Source: Odontocerum albicorne
Lineage: Eukaryota; Arthropoda; Insecta; Trichoptera; Odontoceridae
Reading direction: 5' to 3'
Assembly (NCBI GenBank): GCA_949825065.1
Contig: OX463845.1
Span: 28,581,315-28,645,314, forward strand
Length of the DNA: 64,000 nucleotides
Both the position numbers and the translations under genes were made by a program. Of this stretch, positions 1 to 10,350 are shown one piece after another. Position 1 is the first letter of the stretch. The number at the start of each line of letters is the position of its first letter. Below the pieces are notes generated by a model. That model worked only from the letters and a program-made list of their open reading frames with translations. It was not told where the DNA came from and did not search any database.

Positions 1-90
1 ATATATGAAATCTGTGATTAAGGAATAAGACCATTTCGTCACAGGTCTTGCCTAGTGGAGCTGTTCTCTACATCCATAATATGGATGGTT
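1..90. repeat. Dispersed repeat, copy 1 of 2
   Basis: This segment aligns by eye to 35612-35700 in the same orientation. Shared blocks include GGAATAAGAC and GCCTAGTG followed by TTGTTCTCTA-like sequence, with scattered substitutions and small gaps. No protein or tRNA-like head is visible, so the repeat class is unknown. The left limit is the window edge, so the true start is not seen. Confidence 0.5.
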
Positions 91-2204
91 TCATCAATAT
101 TAGGAACTTTAACTGTTTCACCTTTCCATTAAAAATTTATAAATTTTAAATTATGTGTATTCATTTGAGAGATATCTTGTGACTCCACTGAATTCAATAT
201 CGAGATATTGTTGTAGACACAAATTCTCAGTTTGCATATCCTTGGAGGATATTTATTATAAAATAATTTGCATTTAAATTAAAGACAGCTGCATAATATT
301 TGAACCCCAAGTATTATAAAACTGAGTTTGTTTAGAAATCGAACATTTTTTAATCGTGCGTGAAAACATCTCAATCAAACAATCTAGCGCAGTTTTTTTC
401 ATTCAATTCATTAGATCCGTTTAAGATGTATATCAATCCATTGACCAATCCTATGTTATTTGATACTATAGGTTGACGATCACATTAAATATTGATTGAT
501 TTTAAAGGAGGCTAAGCCGCTACCGTCGTTAATTTTGTCAATTAAATTCACAAGCTCAAGCAGTGCATATTTTGATATTAGTATATTTGTGCGTTTCAAA
601 GTTGACAGTTACCACTGATCTACAACGAGTATTTCAACTGTTTATCAGGAGCAGATATCTCTTTCAGGTATCCTTTTTTTACCTCGTCAAAGATTTAACC
701 AGACTTCAGCTTAAAATATTGTCTGTCATATCCACTAAAATAGTATAAAACCATTTGTTGTTGTTTTTTTAATCCTTAAAAAAAATTTAAAACACTTAAT
801 TAGTCAAACGGTATAAAAGTTTTGTTGATACCGAAAACGAGATATAAAATTTTTTATATAGGTATAATTTAAAATACAATCTATAAAGATATTTACAAAA
901 TTCAAATAGAAAATGGAAAAAAATTGAATGCGATGTGCAAAATCCGTATTAATATAAAAATACAGAGCATCCTGATAATCATACTGGGTCAAATAAATAG
1001 TTTTTTTATTTTTTTCTCCTTAACTGAACACTTATTTTTATATGTTAAAGAGTGTCTCATGTCCATATTTAATACATTAAATGTTCTAGAAACTACGCCT
1101 CGCAGTATTCTGTCACCATACACATTTTTCATTCTCAGAACCCTTATCCTACCAATTTAGTTAAGTAACCATAGACTGTTACTCAATATTAATCTATAGT
1201 ATTTTTAACAATTTGAAAATATTTTTTATTTTAAATAAAACAATTTTACATTTTAACTCACATTTCTCATAATAATTCTTAAACTGCATTTTTTAATCCT
1301 AATAATAAAATGACAATTTAAATAGTGCAATTTATTGTGCAAACTTTTCTCGAGGGTGCTCTAACTCGGGATTTTAACCTACTATTATTGACCGATTAAA
1401 AATATAAAAAATAAATGAACAAATTAAATGTAAGGATAGGAAGATGGTCGCTACAGACATCCGATCAGGAACTTTCCAGCATATACATAACATATTATTA
1501 TAAAAACATATTTGGTAGAAAACTTATCAAGGAAATACGAACTACAAAGAAACATTTGTGAATCTTTCTATATATGGTAGTAATGTATTCGGTTTAAGGT
1601 GGAGTATGGTGAATGTAATATGCATATATAATTATACATTTTTACAAGATCTATCAAAAAGGTTTGACTTCAATTGCTTCCTAAAACTACACACGCCACC
1701 CATATCCCTTACACTTAAAGGTAGGCAAAGAAAGGTCCAGTTGACATATAACAAGTGAAAACGATTAACCACCATAAATAGAGGTAATCTATCCTTAAAT
1801 TTTGCGCAATAATAATAAGCTGCAATGACAGAATAAACATGTTAAAATGACGAAAATTAGACTGTTTTCGACTGAAACCAAACAATAAAATGACTATATA
1901 TAATGGAATATTGTGCACAACTTCTGGAAGATTCAAATAGCCAAATATTTAATAAATCAAAATTTGCTCTAAACAAAAAAAATCATTTCTAACAGCTACA
2001 TTCATCGTTGCTGGGACTCGCAATTGAGAATCTCCTCGCCATTCCAACGTCAGTTCAGTTAGAATGCGAAGCTGTAACGTGGAGTTTAGGTTTCTTTCTC
2101 CTATTTAGGGGAGTGAGTCATTGCACACCAGCAAACTTACCAGCCACACCATTGTATTGGATCTGCTGGCACACCGAGTGAGACGATCGAAGTGAACCCG
2201 AATG
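91..2204. other. AT-rich DNA, no supported gene
   Basis: Only short open frames occur, and most begin at non-ATG codons. None shows a recognisable domain. A somewhat GC-richer stretch at 2005-2180 adjoins the A-rich end of the SINE at 2205 and is unassigned. Confidence 0.6.
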
Positions 2205-2388
2205 TTTTTTTTTCTTTTTTTCCAAGAATAGATATGATCGAAGTCATATGTATTTTTAAGCCCCCAAATACTAGGTGAAAAATGCCTGTGTCATTCGAGG
2301 GGAGTTGCACAGCGCGGAGTCCGAACCGGATCTATGAAAAGTCCAGTACCGTACCTTGCGGTCATGCACCTCTATCTACTACCTCAAA
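2205..2388 (-). repeat. tRNA-headed SINE, family A, copy 1
   Basis: Read on the minus strand, the element starts with GGTGCATGACCGCAAGGTA, an A-box-like tRNA head. It continues through ACTCCCCTCGAATGACACAG and TATGACTTCGATCATAT and ends in an A-rich tail, seen as the T/C tract at 2205-2222 on the plus strand. The same body occurs at 34139-34292 and 46492-46636, which defines a family. The A-rich tail suggests mobilisation by a poly(A)-recognising LINE. That partner is inferred. Confidence 0.75.
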
Positions 2389-3019
2389 AAACAGCTACAT
2401 TACTGCCCGAGCATAACTATATTTATATTATATTAATCTTATTTTAATTAAATTGTTACTGGGTTCGGAAATATTTGCATTATATGTAAACATTATAGTA
2501 TTAGTGTCTATGGAAAACACTTAAATTGCACTCGAAGGATCTTGATCTTGTTAAAATTGCATTATGAAGTAATGGCACAGACCGTACAGAATGCATGGCT
2601 GTATAAAATTCTAACAAATTTATGTAGGTGCCCATTCATTTGGAAATAGGCGATATCATGGATATTATTCGGCTAAATTTGCATTTTATCTTTGTCACAC
2701 ACAAACTCTTTGAGATAAGTAGAAAGAGACGTCTAAATGGAATTTGATCTGGACCTAAAATATCGCAACGTATGTTCAAATTTTGAGTTATTGCATCGAC
2801 ATGCAGCCGTTATCCAACATTTTTCGGTCATGTTTTATTCATTTATCTGGTATAATTTACGTCAAGATCGCGCTTTTTCGATTCGCATTGAAAATATTTT
2901 TTTATTTTAATCTAATAATATTTTTTTCAAAGCTTTACTTAAAATATTTTTCATAACTTTGCTTTATCTTTATTGTTGATAATTTCTATGTCCTATTTTG
3001 GTAGTCGGGTTCGATTCAA
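2389..3019. other. AT-rich DNA, nothing recognised
   Basis: No open frame, tRNA-like head or terminal repeat could be supported in this stretch. Confidence 0.55.
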
Positions 3020-3245
3020 ATAAATAAAGTGTCCCAGTCTGATAAAAGAGTTTATCTGGTAACAACAATATTTACACGCGCTGTATAGGTACTAGTTTAA
3101 GTGTTATTGCATCTTCACGTGCGGGGTAGTATTGCAAATATGTACGATGTTGAACCACGAGTTTCGTGCCTACTCCCGTGATGCTTAACCTGAAGAATCG
3201 ATTAATGGGACCAAAGAAGGGTTCTTCAAAATATTCGAATCACCT
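3020..3245 (+). repeat. SINE family C body, copy 1 (head lost)
   Basis: The segment carries the family C body: TCCCAGTCTGATAAAAG, then ATCTTCACGTGCGGGG, GAACCACGAGTTTCGTGCC, ATCGATTAATGGGACC, and an end near AATATGTTGAAGGG. The same order of blocks occurs at 38535-38890, 55700-55912 and, on the minus strand, 33480-33968. The tRNA-like head is absent or too decayed to see. Confidence 0.6.
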
Positions 3246-3509
3246 GTCCAGATATGTTGAAGGGTAGTTTACGAATAAAAAATCTTTATTGTTTTATTTT
3301 AATGCTTTAAAGGACATCTTACTTTTAATTATTTATGCTTTCTTTGTTTAAATCCCACAGTATTTTTTTACTGTTATGTTAATTGTTTAAAATAAGATGT
3401 GAATGTTTTGTAAGCTGTACCAGAATAATATATTGAAAGAAAAATATTAACGTAAGGATATCCAACAAGACACAGGCAATCGTCTAGTTTTTTTAAATTT
3501 TAAACACAT

Positions 3510-4088
3510 ATAACGATGTGTGCTATCGGTGTAGCATGTGTTCTATTAGAACGTGCCGATGATGTTGATAGCGACACCGTTATCTTCGTTTTAGCTGAAT
3601 CTACTTTAAATCTCGTAGAGAATCATCAATATAGCGGATTACTTATGTTCGATTGTCGTGATGATCTTGATTAATATCGATTTATTTATAGACTCAGGAA
3701 TGCGGATATATTTCAATGAGTGGACAGCAGGTAAATAAATAATACAAGTTTGACAGTTGAATGGACGACAATAAAGTGTTGTTTATTTCGCATATTGCAG
3801 ACAATTTATACCAGTGAGTGAATACATGGGTTATATATATATATCTGCCTCGCTCTATCACATGGACGGAAGGTAGGATAAATATTTATATTTGGAGATC
3901 GCTAGCCAATTTGCACGCTGTAAATAGTAAATATTGTCGTTGTTTGAAATGTGTGCCAATCATTGGATTCTCGATCGGTCAATGACCCTGTATGTTTAAA
4001 TCAACAATACTTAATTTAATTTATTTGTAAAATAACAATTCACTCGTTATTTTTGACAATTCCTTTAGGTAGGTAACAGGCAGGTACA
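3510..4088 (-). repeat. 3' LTR of the gag-only element
   Basis: Compared base by base with 5744-6320, this copy is identical except for one extra AT in the TA run at 3831-3844. In element orientation it starts TGTACC and follows the purine tract at 4091-4101. A TA-rich run could serve as a TATA region, but no start site can be fixed. Confidence 0.95.
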
Positions 4089-4090
4089 TA

Positions 4091-4101
4091 GTTCCCTTCC
4101 T
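4091..4101 (-). other. Polypurine tract
   Basis: The minus strand reads AGGAAGGGAAC and lies two bases before the TGTACC start of the 3' LTR, the usual place for the plus-strand primer of an LTR retrotransposon. This fixes element orientation together with the primer-binding site at 5731-5741. Confidence 0.8.
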
Positions 4102-4353
4102 AGTGAACGCAGAGGGCGCGTGCCTTGCGTGAACGATAGATAGGTTCCGGTGCATCTGACGTCGGGCTGGTTGTCCGTTCCCTGTGTCGAAATAGGTACG
4201 TGGACAGCAACAGCGCGTGTCGTTTTTTCCCAGATCTGTCGGTCAGATGGGTGATGCGGAAACAGGGGTAGGCTTGGTCGTCTGTCGCTAACTTTTGGAT
4301 TGTCTGCGGTGCTTGGTTGGTCGTTGCGTTGATCGTCGATGATTGGTTGTGTG
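4102..4353 (-). other. Internal non-coding segment before the 3' LTR
   Basis: This 250-bp part of the element has no pol similarity and only short low-complexity frames. It is GC-richer than the surrounding genome, like the rest of the internal region. Confidence 0.6.
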
Positions 4354-4700
4354 GATCAAGTTGCAGATGGCGTCCGCGGTGGAAGGTGGATCTGCAGTTG
4401 CTTGATGATGATAGTGATGGTGTAGATCAAGTTGCAGATGGCATCCGATGTGGAAGGTTGATCTGCGGTGGCTTGATGGTGATAGTGATGATGGAGATCG
4501 AGTTGCAGATGGCTTCCGCGGTGGAAGGTTGATCTGCGGTGGCTCGATGATGATGGTGATGTTGTAGATCAAGTTGCAGATGGCTTCCGATGTGGAAGGT
4601 GGATCTGCGGTGGCTTGATGATGATGGAGATCAAGTTGCAGATGGCTTCCGCGGTGGAAGGTTGATCTGCGGTAGCTTGATGATGATGATGATGATGTTG
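4354..4700. repeat. 71-bp minisatellite inside the LTR element
   Basis: Five copies of a unit start with GATCAAGTTGCAGATGG at about 4354, 4425, 4496, 4567 and 4629. Spacing is 71 bp three times and 62 bp once. Each unit contains CCGCGGTGGAAGG or a variant, TGATCTGCGGTGGCTTGATG, and a GATGATGGTGAT stretch of varying length. A second small repeat of GCGTGGTTGTA units follows at 4720-4795. The array occupies the place where pol should follow gag. Low-complexity frames across it are by-products of the repeat. Confidence 0.92.
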
Positions 4701-4797
4701 TCTGCGGTGCTCGTTGCTGCAGCGTGGTTGTAGCGTGGTTGTATCGATGTTCTGGCGATGTTGTAGCGTGGTTGTATCGTGGTTCTATAAACGCTTT

Positions 4798-5676
4798 TCA
4801 ATTTCTCTCTTCCCTTTTCTGCTCGAAGCTGCACGGCGATCTGCAGCGGAGGGCATTTTTCCCAAATCTGTTATGGTAGTAGCAGATTGTTGATGCGGCC
4901 GGGGAGGGTGTTCGTCTACGTGTGTTTCGTACTGTTGCTTGGTTGCGGTATGGCGGTCGTTGACGCTGACGGTCGTCGGTTGTAGTCCTTGATTTCATTT
5001 CCGCCACTTCCAGGTGGAGCTGCTCGAGTTCGTCGGTCAGGGCGCGGATGACATCTGATATGGAGGCCTGTGAGGGTGTCGGCACCTTGACGATGGCGGG
5101 GTGTGCCGGCACGATGCTCATGGTTGCCACTTCCTGCGATTGCTCCAGCATTTTGTCGGCCAGCAGTGCGAGCTCGTCGAGGGAGGCAGTCTTGGAGATC
5201 GTGTGGCTGATCGCCAGGACCGACCTCACGTGAGCTGGCATCAGGCTTATCCACATCAGGTGCAGCGTTGCGTCTGGGATCATCTCTCGGGCGTGGCTCC
5301 GCATGCGTCGCAGCAGCTGTGATGGGCGCTGGTCGCCGAGCTCCATCTCTGACAGCAGTCTTTGGAGTTCTCTCGCGTCACTCTCTTCATAGACGGAGAT
5401 TAGTCTTTTTTTTATATCTTCGTACTGGTTCACGCTCGGGTTGTACAGGAGATCGGTGATCTGCTCGATGTCCCGTTTGTCAAGCTGGGCGAGGACCATT
5501 TGAGCCAGTTGGGCTTGGCTGCGGTGGAGGTCCTGAGTGGCAGCCTCGAAAGTGATAAACCATAGGCGCGGTCTATCGCGCCAGAATGCCGTGATTCGCA
5601 TTGCCAGTGCGATACCAGCGAGGTGCTGTGGGGATGATGTGCTTCCCGATGCGGTCTCTTGGTCTTGGTTTGCCAT
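4798..5676 (-). CDS. gag: Retrotransposon Gag polyprotein (gypsy type)
   Basis: The 292-residue protein would form the particle that packages element RNA. Near the N-terminus FWRDRPRLWF and FEAATQDLHRSQ match the start of insect gypsy-type Gag, in which such proteins usually read 'FW..DP.LWF...E..F'. RLLSEMELGDQRPSQLLRRM (about residues 105-125) and LDELALLADKMLE (about 175-190) follow the same family order. A CCHC-like knuckle of the form CX2HX9CX3C lies at C265, H268, C278 and C282. The ATG at 5676 sits about 65 bp after the primer-binding site, which supports this start. The frame is intact. It stops 10 residues after the knuckle, with no continuation into protease or RT, so the protein may act only as a structural partner. 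The G+C-rich codon use differs from the AT-rich flanks, consistent with a recent arrival. Confidence 0.92.
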   Translation of the reverse strand: MANQDQETASGSTSSPQHLAGIALAMRITAFWRDRPRLWFITFEAATQDLHRSQAQLAQMVLAQLDKRDIEQITDLLYNPSVNQYEDIKKRLISVYEESDARELQRLLSEMELGDQRPSQLLRRMRSHAREMIPDATLHLMWISLMPAHVRSVLAISHTISKTASLDELALLADKMLEQSQEVATMSIVPAHPAIVKVPTPSQASISDVIRALTDELEQLHLEVAEMKSRTTTDDRQRQRPPYRNQATVRNTRRRTPSPAASTICYYHNRFGKNALRCRSPCSFEQKREERN

Positions 5677-5730
5677 TACTGTTGAGTCGGCGCTATTCGA
5701 TATAGTCGAGGTATGTATTCAGTTTTCGTT

Positions 5731-5741
5731 CGGGGTCACCA
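5731..5741 (-). other. Primer-binding site
   Basis: The minus strand reads TGGTGACCCCG, then AACG, within two bases of the 5' LTR end. It starts with the TGG that pairs with a tRNA CCA end. The tRNA species was not assigned. Confidence 0.8.
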
Positions 5742-5743
5742 AT

Positions 5744-6320
5744 ATAACGATGTGTGCTATCGGTGTAGCATGTGTTCTATTAGAACGTGCCGATGATGTT
5801 GATAGCGACACCGTTATCTTCGTTTTAGCTGAATCTACTTTAAATCTCGTAGAGAATCATCAATATAGCGGATTACTTATGTTCGATTGTCGTGATGATC
5901 TTGATTAATATCGATTTATTTATAGACTCAGGAATGCGGATATATTTCAATGAGTGGACAGCAGGTAAATAAATAATACAAGTTTGACAGTTGAATGGAC
6001 GACAATAAAGTGTTGTTTATTTCGCATATTGCAGACAATTTATACCAGTGAGTGAATACATGGGTTATATATATATCTGCCTCGCTCTATCACATGGACG
6101 GAAGGTAGGATAAATATTTATATTTGGAGATCGCTAGCCAATTTGCACGCTGTAAATAGTAAATATTGTCGTTGTTTGAAATGTGTGCCAATCATTGGAT
6201 TCTCGATCGGTCAATGACCCTGTATGTTTAAATCAACAATACTTAATTTAATTTATTTGTAAAATAACAATTCACTCGTTATTTTTGACAATTCCTTTAG
6301 GTAGGTAACAGGCAGGTACA
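5744..6320 (-). repeat. 5' LTR of the gag-only element
   Basis: This copy is identical to 3510-4088 apart from a two-base TA-run difference. It should hold the promoter of the element, but I could not place a start site. The short open frame running out of it on the plus strand (5537-5908) overlaps gag antisense and is not a gene. Confidence 0.95.
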
Positions 6321-6326
6321 CACATA
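6321..6326. other. Target-site duplication, right copy
   Basis: CACATA here repeats CACATA at 3505-3510 on the far side of the LTR element. The last two bases could belong to the LTR edge, so the real duplication is 4, 5 or 6 bp. Confidence 0.65.
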
Positions 6327-8319
6327 ATACCTTATTTGCAATACCACATTTCATATAATTATGCTATTTTATGTATACTGTATATTGTATCTTGTATACT
6401 GTATCTTGTACTGTATTTCTTATGTATACTGTATTTTGCAAGATACTAAAAATAAAAAAAGAGTTCCATATATTTAACTTAGTTTGGAACATAAATATGA
6501 AGAAAAATAAAAAAGAAAAGAATATTCACGCTATCGTTGGTGGTCTTCTGACCTTTCCCATTTGAACTTGTCCCATCTGGGCTTTCATCAAAGGCTGTGT
6601 ACTTCAGCATAGTCAAGGAAGAAGGTTGTTTGGGTCTCTTGCTTTATTATTGATACTTTTATACCTCTAAATAAAGAAAAAATATTTTATAAGTTTTTTT
6701 CTAACTATAAAGTTTGAAAGTTTCAGACTTTTTAAAAAAATATGAAAGAAAAAGTTTTGGAAAAGAAAAGCTTTTTGGTGAAAGTAGACAAGTTACTCAG
6801 AAACTTCGTCGAGATTTAATTAAAAAATAGCAATCCAAAGATATAAAAAAAATACTAACACAGAAGCTATTCTTTATATGTGAAACCCAAAAACGCAACG
6901 ACCGAATTCTATTAATGTCCTGTCACGTTTAACTTTTAACATTATGATGTATCATACTATTATATATATAGTATTTGTGTAAAAATATTGAATAACTGAA
7001 TAATGAACGGAGGTTCGAAAAGAATACGGATCGAAGAACTATGCAGTGCTTAAGATGAAAAAATAATCATTGAAAAGGTTGTGTCCCGTAGAAAAAATGA
7101 ATTACGAAAAATTTACAAATTAAACTTATGCGAGTATTATAGAATATACAGGAAATCGGGAAAATCTATCATAAAATTAAACATACAAATCAATCAAATT
7201 CTAAAGGATAGAATACTTAAATGATTTTTTTTAATATTATAGCTTTTGAGCTAAATATAATTATAATTTTTAGTATATTGCATAATTGATCGCATCCATA
7301 GTTCATTTTGTTGACTAAATAATAATAAAAACGTTGATATTATGATGTAGGATGTATGCTAAAATCGTATTTTACACTGCAATACTTGTAAAGGCTTTGT
7401 CTTGGCAGTTGGGCTCCCATCTTATTCCCAAGTGATATTTAGCTTACACTTTGTGCAAAAGGACGTAGGTTTTATGTCTTGTCCCCGGGCGTAGAATAAT
7501 TCAGTTACGCCACTGGTCCGAATGTTGATGTTTTTCGTAGTATTACTAAAAATATTGTTTATTAGGCAGTAAGCACGGTGAATGAAGACTCGTAATAGAA
7601 TCATCGTGTATTGACACATCGAACGAGAATATTGAGGAAGATGGCAAGTAAAGATGGCAAGTATCGCCTTTCTGGTTGCCCATTATGCACGACAGAGTTT
7701 GCCAATAGAATCCCGTTCGGTTATATTGTAAGGCATTGGGGGAGTGTAATACTTTGATAACCGTTGCGTTTGAAAAAAAAAGGTTTTTTTGTGTCTACAT
7801 TTCGAAAGCATCATCACCATAAGACAATGACCCTAAAGAGAAATGAAGACAGCAGATATTCAATTCATTCTATCCTGGCGAACATCTTTCGCTGATGCTA
7901 CTTCTATACACTCCATCATGCATACTCTCCTGAAATAAAGGCTTTAAAGTTTTCCCTTTTTAGAATTTGATCGTTGCTACGTTTTTGTAGATCATTTTTT
8001 ACTTCTCATACCACCTATAATACTTGCATTAGTTATTTTTGTAAATCTTTAATCGTTTGTTCTTTCTCATGATCCAATCATTTCAATGCTTTCTTCATCT
8101 TAAGTACGTATCTTCTTCTAATCCGTATTTTTTCTTAAAACCTTTATTTCTTATTTTTTCATTCAATATTTTTTATACGTTCTATGCAACGATTTCATGT
8201 ATTTTTCATTTACAAAGCAACCACATTATATTAATAAGAAAGGATAAGTGAAAGTCGGAAGGGGATAAAACATTACGATAGGTATAAAATCATTCAATGT
8301 TGTTGTTGAAAAGAGAGTT
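6327..8319. other. AT-rich DNA, short TGTATACTG-like repeats
   Basis: A simple-repeat patch built on TGTATACTGTAT and TGTATCTTGTA lies at 6368-6440. The rest holds only short spurious frames. Nothing with a recognisable domain was found. Confidence 0.55.
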
Positions 8320-8465
8320 ATGAAGTTGGTATGATATTATTATGATTTCGTGAATTATTTAATCGTAATGTACCCCTCAACATATCCGAATTACGACTAA
8401 ATTGATGAGCGTGTCTAGAAAACAATATTGTCTTTAACCCCAATAATCTTAATCTAGCTCGATAA
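8320..8465 (-). repeat. SINE family C tail, copy 2
   Basis: Plus-strand ACCCCTCAACATATCCGAATT followed by AACAATATTGTCT and ACCCCAATAATC parallels the block at 33600-33710 of the fuller copy. Only the 3' body survives and it is diverged. Confidence 0.45.
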
Positions 8466-10289
8466 AGAAAAAACACATAATATAAAGAAAATAATAACAA
8501 TATAAAGTCACTAAGTCAATTACAGCGTTCCAACGGAAAGCTGTAGTGTAGGTCTTAACTTACGCATACAACTAACAAGCATATCATCATATATCTAAAA
8601 AGATAACATCAGATATCGATCAATGGAATTGAATCTGTCTAGCTGGCATTACTCTCAATAGGTAAATTTTTGATGTTGTACATATACATATTTTTTAAAT
8701 CCATTATAAAATAATGCCAGGTAGAATTTTGCCCTTTTCAACTTACGCAGCAATCACAACATATTGTAACACGAGTTATCTCCCTTCGAGCCGAGTGCAT
8801 TTGCGTGTTAATTTAATTAATGGCGCATTAAAATATGTCTCGGGTCAGCGGTGACGCGCCCATGCGGAGGACATTAATCTCTTTTTTTCTCCTCTCTCTC
8901 TCTCATATCCATTTTCTATTTTTTTATGCTGCATGTTTTCAGCTCGTTTTCGTGGTATTTTGTTTTTATTTGTATTACGCGCACGAATGCGGCCTTTTAT
9001 ATATTTTTCCACATATTGACTTCTGGGATGTACTTTTTATAGTTAGTAGACAAACGTTCGACATCCATGTGGTTCTGGGTTTGAATCTACATGGTAACAT
9101 ATTGTACATAAATATCTTCACGTCAAATACAATGAAAACAGACCTCCATACTTATCTATCCAACGTCATATTTTTCATTTCGTCTACATCTATACATTTC
9201 GTCATGCGCAATATTGTATTTATCATTTTACCTTCATTCGTCATGAATTCTTTCCATATGTCCAATTCATCTTAATACTCATTTGTTCATCATGCGTAAA
9301 ACATCAATTTTATCTATGTTTTTTTTTCTGATAACTTCGCTCCGCCTTCTTTTATACATTGACACATCACAAATTTCCTCCGTGCACGCATCTTAAAAAC
9401 ATTACTCATACTTTTATACTTCTTATATCAAGTCCAAAATTCACTTATATTTGTCAAATTATGTATCGTCATTTTTTGTGTCAATGTGACACCTGCTGCA
9501 GTACTCGATGGGACCCGATGATCTGCACCAAAGAGGATTTGATTCGTGGTGTGCCCCGATTTGTCCAGATGGATTTAGTGCCTTTGACAAAATTCTGGGT
9601 GGAATTAATTGATTGCCTTTGACACGATGAAAAGAAGAATAAACCTCAGATTATTGCAAGAAAAATAAACATAAAATTATTCCATCAACCAAACTATCAT
9701 TTCTTACCGTATTTAAGTATGATATTCTCCATATTTACTGTCATTGAAATTTAAATGATAAAAACACAAATAATGTATAATAGATTTTTTTTACCGTGAA
9801 TCACATTTTAACCTTATAGTATTTTTTACGAGATACAATTTACATTGGTGTTCAAAATAGAAAATTACGTTCGTATAAAATAATTTCTAGACTATTTTCT
9901 CTTAAGTGATTGTTCAAAGGCTGTCAAGAGCAGAATATGACCCGTGTAAATTAAAGAGGGCGTATATTTTTTACCATTTACTTGGTCAGCCTTGGTTTCA
10001 AGTATAATTTTTCTTGTGCTCAAAGCAAATATTATGTGAAAACGCTATTTTTTGTCTTGTTAAAAAAGGGTGGTTTAAGCGGCATTCATAATAACCTTTA
10101 TGGATATGTTTTTTTTTACTTCCAAAAATTCATAAAACCTTAATCATCAAATTTTTTTGGCTCAACTAATTTTGATCTCATTTTATGAACTTTATTACCA
10201 AACTTTTTTTTCTTGTTTTGATAAATTAATTTTAACGATATTCAAAATAAAACTTATTTATTTATTTAACACTTTTATTGCAAATATAA
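8466..10289. other. No supported gene; one compact mixed-composition block
   Basis: An ATG-started 146-codon frame at 8835-9275 is rich in F, I and L and looks like translated T-rich DNA rather than a gene. The segment 8770-8885 is described separately. The rest is AT-rich and featureless. Confidence 0.5.
8770..8885. promoter_or_regulatory. Possible conserved regulatory element
   Basis: In otherwise AT-rich DNA, this block combines a homeodomain-like core TTAATTTAATTAATGG with GC-rich words GTCAGCGGTGACGCGCCC and GCGGAGGACATTAATC. It is not repeated elsewhere in the window and has no coding pattern. Such texture is common in insect conserved non-coding elements, but that role is only an inference here. 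Confidence 0.25.
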
Positions 10290-10350
10290 TTTTGTGGACT
10301 TATTGCCAGGCGGCAATCTCTTCCAACCAACGAGACAAAAGTAAATGAAG
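10290..10350 (-). repeat. SINE family B tail, degenerate
   Basis: Plus-strand GACTTATTGCCAGGCGGCAA then TCTTCCAACCAAC is the inverted 3' tail seen in full copies at 46070-46280. A near relative, sharing GACAAAAGTAAAT and AAGTTACATGGTCAC, is at 52965-53045. Confidence 0.6.

Larger units (their letters stand above)
3510..6320 (-). mobile_element. Gag-only (non-autonomous) LTR retrotransposon, very young
   Basis: Two direct repeats of about 578 bp flank a 1.65-kb internal region. On the minus strand the order is 5' LTR (5744-6320), primer-binding site, gag (5676-4798), a minisatellite, a polypurine tract and 3' LTR (4088-3510). LTRs begin TGTACCTGCC and end near CGTTAT in element orientation. 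Flanks repeat CACA to CACATA (3505-3510 and 6321-6326), which fits a 4-6 bp target duplication; the exact limit is ambiguous because the LTR edge is also ATA-rich. No protease, RT, RNase H or integrase can be found, and the space for them is filled by tandem repeats. The gag type suggests the Ty3/gypsy group. Movement would need Pol from a related full element. The near-identical LTRs indicate recent insertion. Confidence 0.93.

Noticed and set aside
1558..1936. Short frames on both strands
   Set aside because: No start context, no domain, AT-rich composition.
4288..4572. 94-codon His/Ser/Pro-rich frame
   Set aside because: Low-complexity translation of the minisatellite in the LTR element.
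5537..5908. 123-codon plus frame running into the LTR
   Set aside because: Antisense to gag and continuing into the LTR; no domain.
8835..9275. 146-codon ATG-started frame
   Set aside because: Composition reflects T-rich DNA, no domain or signal pattern is convincing, and there is no supporting context.
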